Shown here: piece by piece, positions 7,085 to 17,581 of the stretch
Layout: every line of letters begins with the position of its first letter
Position numbering within the stretch: the first letter of the stretch is position 1
DNA from: a virus
Virus record (IMG/VR): IMGVR_UViG_3300030116_003951
Span: 1-49,770 of that record
Reading direction: 5' to 3' (one strand)
DNA: 49,770 bases
Program-made: the position numbers and the translations under genes
Notes under the pieces: generated by a model
Told to the model about the DNA's origin: nothing
The model's input: the letters and a program-made list of their open reading frames with translations, nothing else
Databases searched by the model: none

Positions 7085-8134
7085 TTAAAAAATTATGTAG
7101 TTTATTCCAAATTTAAAATCGTACCACTGTCTATTCCAGTACTTGTTGTATTTACCTTCAACAAAAGCACCTAGGTGTTTGTTGTATTTATAACCAAATA
7201 TAAGTCCACCAGAATAATCATACCACTGTTCGTCGTTGTTATACTCGTGATAAGAATATTCACCTCCGTCATCATAATGCCAAGGCATTAAATTACCCCA
7301 TGCATGTAACCAAAAGTCTTTTTTGTAATGATAGTAGTCAAAACCAACAACTACTGATTGTAACATCTTATCGTCTAGTTCATTTCTTTTCTTCTCTACA
7401 TAATTTGAAAGCATTTCAGGAACAACAACAGCTTCCCAAACCTCTATTGAAGTAGCAACTACATTTCCATCTGGATCATAGTACTCACTTTCAAACACGT
7501 CTATGTTGTAACCCTCTTGTATAGCTAAATAAGTATAATGTATGTCACCGCTTTGTTCTATCCACTCTTCTAAAGGATCATAACCATAAGGTTCTGATAG
7601 TCTTTGCGCAACACCAACATTAAATGAAAGCTTACCTAGGTTGTATCTATATCTTTGTGAGGTCTCTATATATTTTATATCAGCAAAACCGTCTTGTAAA
7701 TATTCTCCTTTTAGTATGTAGTTATCCCCAACGTATCTTACAAAATGATGTTGATCCATATATTCTACGCCTTCTTGTCGCTTCATATCTAGCTCAAATA
7801 AAAACTCTAAACCAGAAACTTTACCAATATTTGCACCATCAGACCATGAATCTTCTGTACCATCATAAAACGTGTTAGCTCTATTCTCATAACCAAACCT
7901 AGCTATTTTACGTATACCAAAAGCTAAATTATAATCAAAAGGAGTTTTTATAGTATTAACCTCTAAGCCGTTAGCAACAGAAAAAACATCTACATCAGAT
8001 ATAGAAGTACCTCCACTAGCAGCAGCATAAAACGTAGAAAACTTAAAAGCTTTCTTCAAACCTTGTGAACAGCATTTTTTAGGAGCAGCACAAGAGGTAA
8101 TAATTACCATCAATAAAATTATTAGTTTTTTCAT
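7085..8134 (-). CDS. Putative outer-membrane lipoprotein / beta-barrel-like protein
   Basis: 349 aa. N-terminus MKKLIILLMVIITSCAAPKK carries a lipobox with C15 as the likely lipidated residue, plus a CC pair at 21-22. The mature part is rich in Tyr, Trp and Phe with alternating patterns (GFDYYHYKKDFWLHAWGNL, GLIFGYKYNKHLGAFVEGKYN) and ends in phenylalanine (FKFGINYIIF), a hallmark of outer-membrane beta barrels. The host may thus place it in or on the outer membrane. Phage-encoded lipoproteins often block superinfection by altering receptors or DNA entry, an attractive but unproven role here. The gene follows the giant internal protein by 30 bases. I do not recognise a specific family. Confidence 0.6.
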   Translation of the reverse strand: MKKLIILLMVIITSCAAPKKCCSQGLKKAFKFSTFYAAASGGTSISDVDVFSVANGLEVNTIKTPFDYNLAFGIRKIARFGYENRANTFYDGTEDSWSDGANIGKVSGLEFLFELDMKRQEGVEYMDQHHFVRYVGDNYILKGEYLQDGFADIKYIETSQRYRYNLGKLSFNVGVAQRLSEPYGYDPLEEWIEQSGDIHYTYLAIQEGYNIDVFESEYYDPDGNVVATSIEVWEAVVVPEMLSNYVEKKRNELDDKMLQSVVVGFDYYHYKKDFWLHAWGNLMPWHYDDGGEYSYHEYNNDEQWYDYSGGLIFGYKYNKHLGAFVEGKYNKYWNRQWYDFKFGINYIIF

Positions 8135-8164
8135 ATCTATAAAATCACTTGTATTGTTGTTTTT

Positions 8165-11100
8165 TTACTGATTATTAGTTAGTTCTATTATTTTACTAAC
8201 TCTATCTGACTCAAGTTTCAACGCTTTTATTTCTTTAGATGTTAATCCAAGATCTTTAAGTTTATCAACTTGTTGTTTTTTGTTTAGGTCAAAGAGTTCT
8301 ATTTTTTGTTGTACTACTTTTAATTTTTCTTTATCTTTAACTATTTCTTTTGCTTTTTCTTCTGTAACGCCTTCTATTTTTTGAACGTCTTTTACCATCT
8401 TCATTTCTTTTCTAGCCTCTTCAACTCCAGTTGTTTCTACACCAACATCCCAAGTATTCCAACCCATCATTAAAGCTATACGTTGCCAAGCTTCGTTGTC
8501 AGAGTTAGCCGCCTCACGTATATTGCTTATTTTGTTAACAACCCTGTCTAGTGGTACATTAGTTAAAGAAGAAACAACTCCACCTATAGTTTCCCAAATA
8601 GGATTGTCTAAAGTATTCTTAGGCATGTATTGTATCTCATCTTTATTATACTTATATGTATCTAAAGCAGATTTAAGCTTTCTAGCTTTTGACCCAACAG
8701 GTGGAGATAAATTTAAAAAGTCTATAACAATTTTATCATAATCAGCGTTACCCTTTTTAGCATCTTCTTCTCTAAAACGTATTATCATATTTTTTAAAGT
8801 AGACACAACAGCACCAGCAACACCAGAACCACGTAGTATTGAGTCTGCCATACCGTTTAGTAATGATAACTCTTTTTTCTTTTGTTGCTCTTTATCTTCT
8901 TCTTCATCGTCATCAAACATAAATTTAAACATTGCTTTTTGTAAAGCTGAGAATATCATGTTTTGCACAGCGCCGTAATAAATTATTTTAGATATATGTG
9001 TTTTAGCATCACCTCTACCGTTTACTAAATCAAGTGCAGCTTTCTTCATTAACCTAGTATACTGCATAGGTGTATTTTGAAACGCTAGTATAAGTCTACC
9101 TAATGGTGAAGCTTGTTGTTGTGATATTAAATCAGGTCTTGAAGACTGTTGTGTTTCTTCTGCTATTTGTTGAAAATCATTAAATGCTTGTTTTTCAGCA
9201 TCAGCCTCTGACATACCTTGTTTCATTAAAGACTTAACTCTATTTCTATAAAACGTAGCACCACCACTAGCAATAGCAAAACTATCAGCAATTTGTGTAG
9301 GAGTAAAACCTAGTCTTAATAGTTTTTGAAACACTGCTTTAGCTGGGTTAGCAGAATTTGCAGCTGCCTGAGCTAGCTCGTTATGGCTAACAGAGGTTCT
9401 TAAACCTTGACGTCTTTGCTTTAACATATCTGAATTAAAAAGAGTAAGAAAATCTTTCCAGTATTGTTTTTGATTAGCAAATGCGGCAGCTGCTTTAAGT
9501 GGGTTGTTATCACTCCAGTTTACAAAGTTTACAGCTGACAATGTTTGTAAAGCTGCAGATCTCATGTTAAAAAACATTATAGCACCAACAGAGTTGTTAA
9601 CCCAGTTAGCAAATCTATTAGTTAATCTGTTATTACCAAAAGACCTATTAGTACCATTCTCCATACGCCATAACATATCTTCAAGCGCTTCTCTAAATCT
9701 AGTACCATATATGGCTTCTATTTTATTCATGTTTGGACCAACTAACTTACCACCTTTCCACTCACCAAATATCTCGGCTCTATTTTGTTTAAACTCATCT
9801 AGTAAATCTGATCTTCTTGTTTCAGCCAAACTATTTAAATCAGATGATATATCGTCTGACATCCAGTGGTCCGTAGGTTCTGGATAACCTTTAGTTATGC
9901 TTTCTAAACCTTGAGCAAGAGCTAAAAGTTCTGGGTTAGACTCTACGGCTTTTATTAAAGCTCTTTGATCTGATTTTGATAAACCGTCGATCTCAACTCC
10001 ATTTTTTGCCCATATATAAGTTCTTACAGCTGTGTCGTAAGTAAAGTCCCCACTTGGTATGTTCTTTGTTAGTAACTTTCTAGCTTCAGGAAAAGATTTT
10101 ATTAACGCTTTGTAATCATTACCTAGTCTTTGTCTAAGTCTAGATACTTCTCTATCAGCTCTAGCAAAAGGATCTATTAAAGTTTCTTTAAAAAACTTCA
10201 TGTCTTGCTCTCCTTGTTTGCCTTTACCTAAAAAGCTATATAGTAAACCTTTAAAGTCGTCAGCGCTAGGAGGTATAAAAAACTTAAATCTACCTTTGTT
10301 CGCACCACGTTTTCTAGCTTTAGCATCTGAGAACGTAGCAAACCTACTCACACCCGTTTTGTTTTCTATCATTTTGTTAAAAGTATCAGAAGCTTTACTA
10401 AACATCGTTAGTTTAGCTTGTTGTACTTTTGACTTAACATCAAACTGATCGAGCATATTTTTAACAGCTTGTACGTTTTGTAACGCATCATCTGCAAAGT
10501 AAAAGTCATTATAACCTTCACCAACTTTATCTGCTATCCACAAAGCTTTTGCTTCAGATGTACTGTTACCTAAACCTGTTATGTTTTCTATAGGTAAGTC
10601 TAAACCGTGAGCTTTTAAAAACGCTTGTATAGGACCTGCAGCTGCTTGTGGTCTAGCTGTTAATACAAACATATCTTTAGTTCCGTATTTACCAGCTAAC
10701 TTCATAGCTTTATTAAATAACGGTGCTGTTTTACCGTCAACAACTTCGTTAAATTCTGAGAAGTCCCACTTATAACCTTGCTCTGATAATTCTACATAAT
10801 CTCTAGCATACTCTTCAGCATTTAAAGATCCTTTAGTACCATCTGGTTTTGTGTAACGTATTCTAGATTTAGTTGTAGCAAGTGTATCATCAAAGTCTAG
10901 TACTGTAATACCTCTAGGCTCTTTAACTACTCTAGAAGCTTCTATAGCTTTATCTACTATACTATTTTTTCTATTAGTTTCAGCATTAGAATCACTTGCT
11001 TTTGAAAAGTATAAACTACCTTTATAGCTAACAGCTTTAGCATTGCTTTTTCTTACTCTAGCTTGCTGCTTTTTGTCAAACACAAAGTTAGATCCTATTA

Positions 11101-14100
11101 CTTCTCCTGTTGACAATTGTTTCATTTCTAAATCAAACTCACCAAGCTCAGGGTTGTAATATCTTACTATACTAGGTGTTTTTGCATCAGCATAAACGGG
11201 TAATGTTGATTTATACAACTTGTTAACCATATTGTCAAACTTGATAGGTAGGTAAGCTACTTTGTAACCGTCCATCATATCATTAAAGTTTGTAAGGTTT
11301 TCTTGTGATGGATTAATTATATAATTTAAAGCGTTTAAGTTAACTTGTAACGCGGGTGTCATGTGTTCTAGTCTATACTCTCCTTTGTAGTTTGCATCTT
11401 TACCAGTTGGTATAAAATCTAAAACCGCAGCCATTCTAGTTAAACCTTTTGGATTAGAATTAAAAGCTTGTAACAAAGCAACAACATCACTTTTTGAAAG
11501 CTCTTTGTTTTGGTACATGTTTTTAATCTCTTCAACAACCTGTCTCATTGCTTGATTATGATCTTGACCGTCTTTAACAACTCTACTCATTGTTTCTTGA
11601 GAAGGTAATCCTTTTCCTTTTTGAGGAGGCTTTGACGTTTGCGAAGCTGGACTATCATAATCAGTACCAACAACTCCAACCAAAGTTCTTATATCGTTTG
11701 TTTTACCAAAACTAAATCTATTTGTTTTCTTAGATGGTGGATTAGGGTTTATTTCAAACTCAGTTACACTACCATCTTTGTAAACTCTTACACCGGTACC
11801 TGTTCTACTGTTTATAGATAAACCTGGAACTATATACTTTGCCACAAACTTTTTAGGAAATTTTTTGGCTAGTTTTTTAGCTGCAGCTCTTGCAGACTGT
11901 TCTCCAGAAACCGTTGTTAGTCCATCTACTTTTTCTCCTACAATACTTTCATAGCTAGCTTTGTCGTTAGTTACATCAGAAGTATATTGTTTAACTATAA
12001 GATCAGCTATAGTGTTACCGTCAAAACTATAACTAGGTGGTATTGTTTTACCACGAGTCATTCTATCATGTATAGGTTGTAACGTGGTAGCTACTTTTTC
12101 TATTAACTGTTCTGTTGTTTGTCTAGGTAAGTCATAAGTACCATTTTCTATGTCATCAGCAAACTTTGTTTTTAAAGCTAACTCTATGTTACCATCAGAA
12201 ACTTTTATATCTGTGCCGTTTATTTTAGCCATTTTATCTAAAAATCCTATATGATCTGAAGGATCTAGTTTTGATAAAGCAGCTTGACTAAACATAGCAT
12301 CAGACTTACCATCTCCTAGTAAAACTATTCTAGCAGCTACGTCTTTATCTTGAGCTGTGTTCATTTTATCTAGCTCTTGTCTTACAGTTTGGTTTGTTAC
12401 AGCTTTACCAACCTCGTCCATTAAACCAGATATTAACGTTGCTGGGTTTTGACCTTTTACTTGACTAAGCTCACCTTTAACAACACCAAAAGCCTCAGCA
12501 AATTCAGCTGGTGATATTTTGTTTTTTATCTGTGGAAACAAACCTGCACCACCTTCTTTTTTATCAAACTTAACTCTTTTATCACTTTTTGTGTAAAAGT
12601 TTTTAGCTATAACTTGTTTTAAACCAGTAGCTGTACCAGAAGCGGTAACACCTAAAGGCAAGGCGTTATATATAGATTCTGCGTTTTTACCTATAAATAA
12701 TCTAGCTCTAATAACATCATCGTTCTTTAAAGTTTTTGTAGGTGATGTGTAGTTTTCAATAGACTTAATACCAAATACTTCTGCTATTTCAGGTGCTACT
12801 AGGTTTTTTAACGTTTTATAATTTAAGTCAGATATATTTTTTAACTTACCGTCTATTTCTATTTGATCACCTTTTATTAACGATCTTACTTTCTTTTGTA
12901 TTTTACTGATTTGCTCAGGCGTTGCTATTCTATTTAATAATACCATGCCTGGTGTATTTTCGTTTACAGGACCAGTTTCTTCAGCTGTTAACTCTGCAGC
13001 TTGATCTAAACTAACTGCTCCACCTAAACCACCTTCATCAACGGTTGACTCAATACCTAAATCACTAGCTAGTCTGTTTGCTCTAAGATTTAATCTATTA
13101 CTAACAAACTTATCAAGATCTTGCTTAGTAGCATCGTACTCTCTTTCAACTAGTCCAGCTGCTATTGAAGTCAACTCGTTCATGAAACGACCTCTTGTAA
13201 TTCCTTTTCTTAAATTTTGTGGTATAGGATCAAATAATCTCTTTGTTATTGTTTCAACTATAGGCGCAACCTCTTGACCAAACCTAGATCTTACAAACGG
13301 ATTATCAACGTAACTACCATCAGGGTTTTTTAAATCAAAAACACTTTTACCATCTTTTGTTTCACCGACGGTTTTGTTAATCATGTTTCTTTTGTTACCA
13401 TCAAACTCGTCTAATAGACCACTTAAGTTACTAGGCTTTGAAGCTAAAAGTGCTTTACCAGCGGGCGAGTCTGGATCTACTCCATTTTGAGCTAATAAGT
13501 TTCTTCTTTCTTCTATGCTTTCTTCAAGGGCTATTTCTCTAACACCGTCGCTGTCTATTAGCTTTTGCATTTTACCACCTATTTTAGCTCCTTTGTCTAA
13601 TACATCTCGTTGTGCTTGTGTTAAGTTACCTTCTTTTATAGATTTGTTATAGTCTTTTACAAAATTAAAAACATCTTTACCTGTATTAAATTTAACAGGC
13701 ATACCTATTTTTTGAAGTTGTCTTCTAAATATATCACCAAGCTTTGTCATTGGTCCCTCACTGAAGGTCATATCACCACTAACAACAGCATCTGACAATA
13801 GCGTCATAACTTCTTGAAATTGTTGGCTACTAGGTTTATCTCCGTAGGTAGCTAGTCTATTATACATTTCACTATCAATAAAGTCTTCGCCTTTTTGCTG
13901 TTTAACCCATTCAAATAAACTACCTCCAATAGCTATCGCTTTCTTTTTATCTATTTGTATATTACCATCTCTATCTCTAAGTATGTTACCATCAGCATCT
14001 GTAGCAGCAAAGGTTGTTTGCATCATGTCATGTAAAAACTCATGTGCAGCTACATTAACTCCAGCACCACCTTCTTGAGAAAAAGACTTGTTTAAAACTA

Positions 14101-17100
14101 AAACTTTGTTACCATTTTTATCTGTTAAGTATGTACCGTAAACACCTTGAGCAGCTTCAGACCTTTGTTCTTGGCTATATCCATTTTCTTCTAGCCATTT
14201 GTCTATTTTTTCTATAGCACTACCGTCTTGATCGTCTTCAAACTCTTTAACAGTTCTAGTCTTACCTTGTGAATCAGTTGTTCCGTTAATCATATTTTTC
14301 ACGTTTTCAACTGTTCTTTTGTAAATCTCTTTTTGGTTTCTTTGCACAGCAGAGTCTTCTATCTTAGCATTAATATCATCTAACTGTTTATCAATTGCTT
14401 TATGAAAACTAGGATCTTGATTAGCTTTTAACTGCTCTAATCTCATTTTTTCAACTAGCAACTCTAACTCATCTTCAGTAACTAGTTCTGGTGCTACGTT
14501 AAGTGCTGCTTTAAAATTGTTTATGTAGTTTTTAGCATTGAGTAATTGTTTTAATTGCTTGTCATACTCTTGCATGGCATCAGTATCGTTTTCTTGACCA
14601 GCTTTTTCTATACGCTTTTCAATTTCACGTATTGAAGTATTTAATTGTTTTAGTACAGGTTCAGTGTTACCTTTAAGTTTAAGCATTGCTGCGTTTCTAA
14701 AGTTTTTGTAATCTCTTTTAGCACCGACAGCACCCATACCACCTGATAACCATATAGTGTCATGTATTAATCTAGAGTGGTTTTTCCAATCAGTAAAACC
14801 TTTAGCATGCTCTAAACCAAAAGCACCTTGTGTTAACGACTCTAAAGCAAATTCAACTTCTTCTTCAAGAACTTCTTTAAGTACATTACCAGCCCAGTTT
14901 TTAGCAACATACTTCATACCAGCTTTTGTGGTTATATTTTTCAAAGCCTCTTTCAAAGCATTTTTAGCACTTGCACTTCCAGCTCCAGTTAAAAAATTAG
15001 AGTCAGGCATTATCATCTGTGACATACCTATAGTACTACCAACAATAGTACCATAAGCTAAAGCTTGATTATCACTTAAGCCCATTCTTTTACCTTCTAT
15101 AACATTATCTTGAGCTGTTAAGTTAAAACCAGTTACAGCTAAAGGTAAGTTTTCTATAAGCTTTTTACCTAAAGGACCACTAAACATTGCTCCTGGGTTT
15201 TTTATTATTTCTTTTCCACCACTAGCAGCAATAGCTAACATAAAAGGAAGTCCTTGAGCAATAGCTCTAGTACCTTTATCTAATACACTCATGTCGCCAG
15301 GGTTGTAATCCTCATCTCTAGCAACACCAACTAAATCATAATTAGTATACTTCTCATACATGTCTTCTAAGAAGTCTAATCTATCATACTGATTTGGATC
15401 ATCTGCAAAATCACCAAACGCAGCACTTAAGGCTTGGTTAGCTAACAACGGTGTACCTGTAGCCCATTTTAAAGCTGTTTGACCAAGACCTTGACCAAAC
15501 AACGCCCAAGCGTCTTTATCAAATATAGAGTATTCTATCTTGTGTCTTTTTCTCCACTCTTCGTACCTGTCTATGTTTACATAATCGTTTTTAAACTTCA
15601 TGAAACCATCAACAATTTCTATACCGTATTTAGCCTTCGTTGCATCAACTTGTGTTTGTACTATATCAGATCTTTTAGTAAAGTCTTTTACTTGACCTTT
15701 ATGCTGTTCTAATCTACTGTTAAAGTTCTCAGACTCTTGCTTTAAAGCATCACCTTCTTTCATTAACTCTTCATAAGTAGAGTATGTATTTTGAATGTTT
15801 TCTGTTAAACCGTTATACTTACTTAATAAGCCTTCGTATTTTTTAATCTTATTATTATACTCGTTAACTTCTTCTTGTGTTGTTGGTTGAGCAGATTGAT
15901 CTATTTCATTGTACAAGCTTTGTAACTCAGCCTCTAAATTTGTTTTTTGTGCTTGCTGTGTTTCTAGTTGTTCTATAACAGGGTTCATTCTTGCGTTAAA
16001 AACCTCTGTTCTACTCTGTAGTGATTGAGCTTCTTTTTCTAAGTTTGTAGATGTTACTTCTAAACCTTCAAACTCTTGCTCTAATAATCTTGACTGTTTA
16101 ACAGCATCTCTGTTTTCTTGATTAAAAAGCTTTGTTTTTATTTTATTAATGTGAGCTTGTTTCTTTTCATCGTTCCAAATACTACCGTCAACTTCAACCG
16201 CTTTGTCACCACGTACAGTTAAACCAGCTAAAGCTTCTATTTCTTCCATGCTTAAACCATCTAGCAATTTCCACTCGTCATCGCCTATATATTTTTCTAA
16301 GTCAACATCTGCATCTTTAAATTGACCACTACCATAACCATCTGCTATAGATTTTTTAAGATTTGCTATAGCCGCGTCTCTTATTTCTTTTGTTCCTCTT
16401 GTTGTTCTTGAACCATATTTAATGCCACCTACGTTTTCTTCTATAATTCTTCTTTCAGGAAGCGAAAAGTTTCCGTTTATATAGCTGTTAACTCTTTTGT
16501 CAACTTGCTCAGCTATTTGTTCTTCAGTTAAATCTGGTTGGTTTTGTTTTAAATAACTCTCATAGTTTTTAGCAACCTCACTAACTTCTGAGTTATACTT
16601 TTCTAACAGCTCGTCTTGCTTTCTATAATTTTGATCAAACTCATTGTCGAGTTTCTGTTCTTTTAAAACACTCAACTCTTGCTCAGCTTTCAGCTTTTCT
16701 TTAGTTGGCCCAGTTGAATTTTCAATAATTTCTTCAAGATTTTTTATGTCTTTATCAATTTGATTTTCAAAGCCAGGTATAACAAGATCTTCAGGGTTAA
16801 TCTTTTCAACTTTTTTACCTCTACTTTCAACTATGTCTTTTCTACTTGTTTGAACCCAATTACTAATACGGTTCATTATCATGTCAGGACGTTTCTTTAG
16901 TAGACTAGATCTTATTTGAAGTTTTCTACCATTAGCATCAACTAACTCTATTTGGTCATCACTTCCCCACTCATCAATAATGTTTACTGTTATACCTTCT
17001 TTTTCGTAAAACTTTTCTAAGTTTTGTTTGTATATCTTTTCTTTGTCATCAAACAACCCTTCACCTTTACTCATCTGATCAAAAGTAATGTGTGCACTCT

Positions 17101-17572
17101 TTAGCATGTTTTGATCTTCTTGCTCTTGTTTTACCTTTTTGCTTTGTTCAATATTAGCGTTTACTTCTTGTTGGGTTTGGTGTACTACGTCTTCTTTTTT
17201 CTGACCTTTTTTTATAAAAGTGTAACCTCCCGTATTTGGATTGTAAACCGCATTTGGGTTCTTCATCATTCTTTCATGATAAGCTCTTTGTTTAGGGTCT
17301 GTGATTTGTGATAAGTCTACTTGGGGTTGTCCTGAAGAGGTTACCTCAGGATTAGATTGAGAGCTTACTTTGTTAGGAGCAGGCTTAACAACTTTAGGTG
17401 GAAAGAACTGTTTTACAAATTCATCTTCCGATTTAGTGTAAGTACCACTAGCAACTAAAGTTTCGTAAAGGGCATTTTGTTTTTCACGCGTAGAAAACTG
17501 TGACTCAAAGTCTTTGTACGATTTTGTATAAGATCCGGCACTAGTTAACGCAGCATATAGTTTTTGTGACAT
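8165..17572 (-). CDS. Giant multidomain internal virion (polyvalent-type) protein with HExxH and HAD domains
   Basis: 3135 aa. Visible parts in order: two N-terminal repeats of the form LYxxLxxSGxYTKSxxxFxxQF (residues about 5-60); a long helical and coiled-coil region (about 280-680); a Gly/Ala-rich hydrophobic segment (about 790-880) that could insert in membrane; a zincin motif HEFLH (H1177, E1178, H1181); a HAD-phosphatase-like domain with DFDDT (D2226, D2228), FVLTARP (T near 2304) and a late FADD acidic pair (near 2358); a helical C-terminal third with hydrophobic stretches near 2860-2880. Such multi-enzyme chains are known as polyvalent proteins, carried in the virion and injected with DNA. 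Context, right after two internal virion proteins, supports this. Enzyme motifs are seen; packaging and injection are inferred. The metalloprotease might process virion or host proteins. Confidence 0.75.
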   Translation of the reverse strand: MSQKLYAALTSAGSYTKSYKDFESQFSTREKQNALYETLVASGTYTKSEDEFVKQFFPPKVVKPAPNKVSSQSNPEVTSSGQPQVDLSQITDPKQRAYHERMMKNPNAVYNPNTGGYTFIKKGQKKEDVVHQTQQEVNANIEQSKKVKQEQEDQNMLKSAHITFDQMSKGEGLFDDKEKIYKQNLEKFYEKEGITVNIIDEWGSDDQIELVDANGRKLQIRSSLLKKRPDMIMNRISNWVQTSRKDIVESRGKKVEKINPEDLVIPGFENQIDKDIKNLEEIIENSTGPTKEKLKAEQELSVLKEQKLDNEFDQNYRKQDELLEKYNSEVSEVAKNYESYLKQNQPDLTEEQIAEQVDKRVNSYINGNFSLPERRIIEENVGGIKYGSRTTRGTKEIRDAAIANLKKSIADGYGSGQFKDADVDLEKYIGDDEWKLLDGLSMEEIEALAGLTVRGDKAVEVDGSIWNDEKKQAHINKIKTKLFNQENRDAVKQSRLLEQEFEGLEVTSTNLEKEAQSLQSRTEVFNARMNPVIEQLETQQAQKTNLEAELQSLYNEIDQSAQPTTQEEVNEYNNKIKKYEGLLSKYNGLTENIQNTYSTYEELMKEGDALKQESENFNSRLEQHKGQVKDFTKRSDIVQTQVDATKAKYGIEIVDGFMKFKNDYVNIDRYEEWRKRHKIEYSIFDKDAWALFGQGLGQTALKWATGTPLLANQALSAAFGDFADDPNQYDRLDFLEDMYEKYTNYDLVGVARDEDYNPGDMSVLDKGTRAIAQGLPFMLAIAASGGKEIIKNPGAMFSGPLGKKLIENLPLAVTGFNLTAQDNVIEGKRMGLSDNQALAYGTIVGSTIGMSQMIMPDSNFLTGAGSASAKNALKEALKNITTKAGMKYVAKNWAGNVLKEVLEEEVEFALESLTQGAFGLEHAKGFTDWKNHSRLIHDTIWLSGGMGAVGAKRDYKNFRNAAMLKLKGNTEPVLKQLNTSIREIEKRIEKAGQENDTDAMQEYDKQLKQLLNAKNYINNFKAALNVAPELVTEDELELLVEKMRLEQLKANQDPSFHKAIDKQLDDINAKIEDSAVQRNQKEIYKRTVENVKNMINGTTDSQGKTRTVKEFEDDQDGSAIEKIDKWLEENGYSQEQRSEAAQGVYGTYLTDKNGNKVLVLNKSFSQEGGAGVNVAAHEFLHDMMQTTFAATDADGNILRDRDGNIQIDKKKAIAIGGSLFEWVKQQKGEDFIDSEMYNRLATYGDKPSSQQFQEVMTLLSDAVVSGDMTFSEGPMTKLGDIFRRQLQKIGMPVKFNTGKDVFNFVKDYNKSIKEGNLTQAQRDVLDKGAKIGGKMQKLIDSDGVREIALEESIEERRNLLAQNGVDPDSPAGKALLASKPSNLSGLLDEFDGNKRNMINKTVGETKDGKSVFDLKNPDGSYVDNPFVRSRFGQEVAPIVETITKRLFDPIPQNLRKGITRGRFMNELTSIAAGLVEREYDATKQDLDKFVSNRLNLRANRLASDLGIESTVDEGGLGGAVSLDQAAELTAEETGPVNENTPGMVLLNRIATPEQISKIQKKVRSLIKGDQIEIDGKLKNISDLNYKTLKNLVAPEIAEVFGIKSIENYTSPTKTLKNDDVIRARLFIGKNAESIYNALPLGVTASGTATGLKQVIAKNFYTKSDKRVKFDKKEGGAGLFPQIKNKISPAEFAEAFGVVKGELSQVKGQNPATLISGLMDEVGKAVTNQTVRQELDKMNTAQDKDVAARIVLLGDGKSDAMFSQAALSKLDPSDHIGFLDKMAKINGTDIKVSDGNIELALKTKFADDIENGTYDLPRQTTEQLIEKVATTLQPIHDRMTRGKTIPPSYSFDGNTIADLIVKQYTSDVTNDKASYESIVGEKVDGLTTVSGEQSARAAAKKLAKKFPKKFVAKYIVPGLSINSRTGTGVRVYKDGSVTEFEINPNPPSKKTNRFSFGKTNDIRTLVGVVGTDYDSPASQTSKPPQKGKGLPSQETMSRVVKDGQDHNQAMRQVVEEIKNMYQNKELSKSDVVALLQAFNSNPKGLTRMAAVLDFIPTGKDANYKGEYRLEHMTPALQVNLNALNYIINPSQENLTNFNDMMDGYKVAYLPIKFDNMVNKLYKSTLPVYADAKTPSIVRYYNPELGEFDLEMKQLSTGEVIGSNFVFDKKQQARVRKSNAKAVSYKGSLYFSKASDSNAETNRKNSIVDKAIEASRVVKEPRGITVLDFDDTLATTKSRIRYTKPDGTKGSLNAEEYARDYVELSEQGYKWDFSEFNEVVDGKTAPLFNKAMKLAGKYGTKDMFVLTARPQAAAGPIQAFLKAHGLDLPIENITGLGNSTSEAKALWIADKVGEGYNDFYFADDALQNVQAVKNMLDQFDVKSKVQQAKLTMFSKASDTFNKMIENKTGVSRFATFSDAKARKRGANKGRFKFFIPPSADDFKGLLYSFLGKGKQGEQDMKFFKETLIDPFARADREVSRLRQRLGNDYKALIKSFPEARKLLTKNIPSGDFTYDTAVRTYIWAKNGVEIDGLSKSDQRALIKAVESNPELLALAQGLESITKGYPEPTDHWMSDDISSDLNSLAETRRSDLLDEFKQNRAEIFGEWKGGKLVGPNMNKIEAIYGTRFREALEDMLWRMENGTNRSFGNNRLTNRFANWVNNSVGAIMFFNMRSAALQTLSAVNFVNWSDNNPLKAAAAFANQKQYWKDFLTLFNSDMLKQRRQGLRTSVSHNELAQAAANSANPAKAVFQKLLRLGFTPTQIADSFAIASGGATFYRNRVKSLMKQGMSEADAEKQAFNDFQQIAEETQQSSRPDLISQQQASPLGRLILAFQNTPMQYTRLMKKAALDLVNGRGDAKTHISKIIYYGAVQNMIFSALQKAMFKFMFDDDEEEDKEQQKKKELSLLNGMADSILRGSGVAGAVVSTLKNMIIRFREEDAKKGNADYDKIVIDFLNLSPPVGSKARKLKSALDTYKYNKDEIQYMPKNTLDNPIWETIGGVVSSLTNVPLDRVVNKISNIREAANSDNEAWQRIALMMGWNTWDVGVETTGVEEARKEMKMVKDVQKIEGVTEEKAKEIVKDKEKLKVVQQKIELFDLNKKQQVDKLKDLGLTSKEIKALKLESDRVSKIIELTNNQ

Positions 17573-17581
17573 ATTATTTTA

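Noticed and set aside
14757-15056. Plus-strand frame inside the giant protein gene
   Set aside because: Antisense shadow; the minus-strand frame is continuous over 3135 codons.
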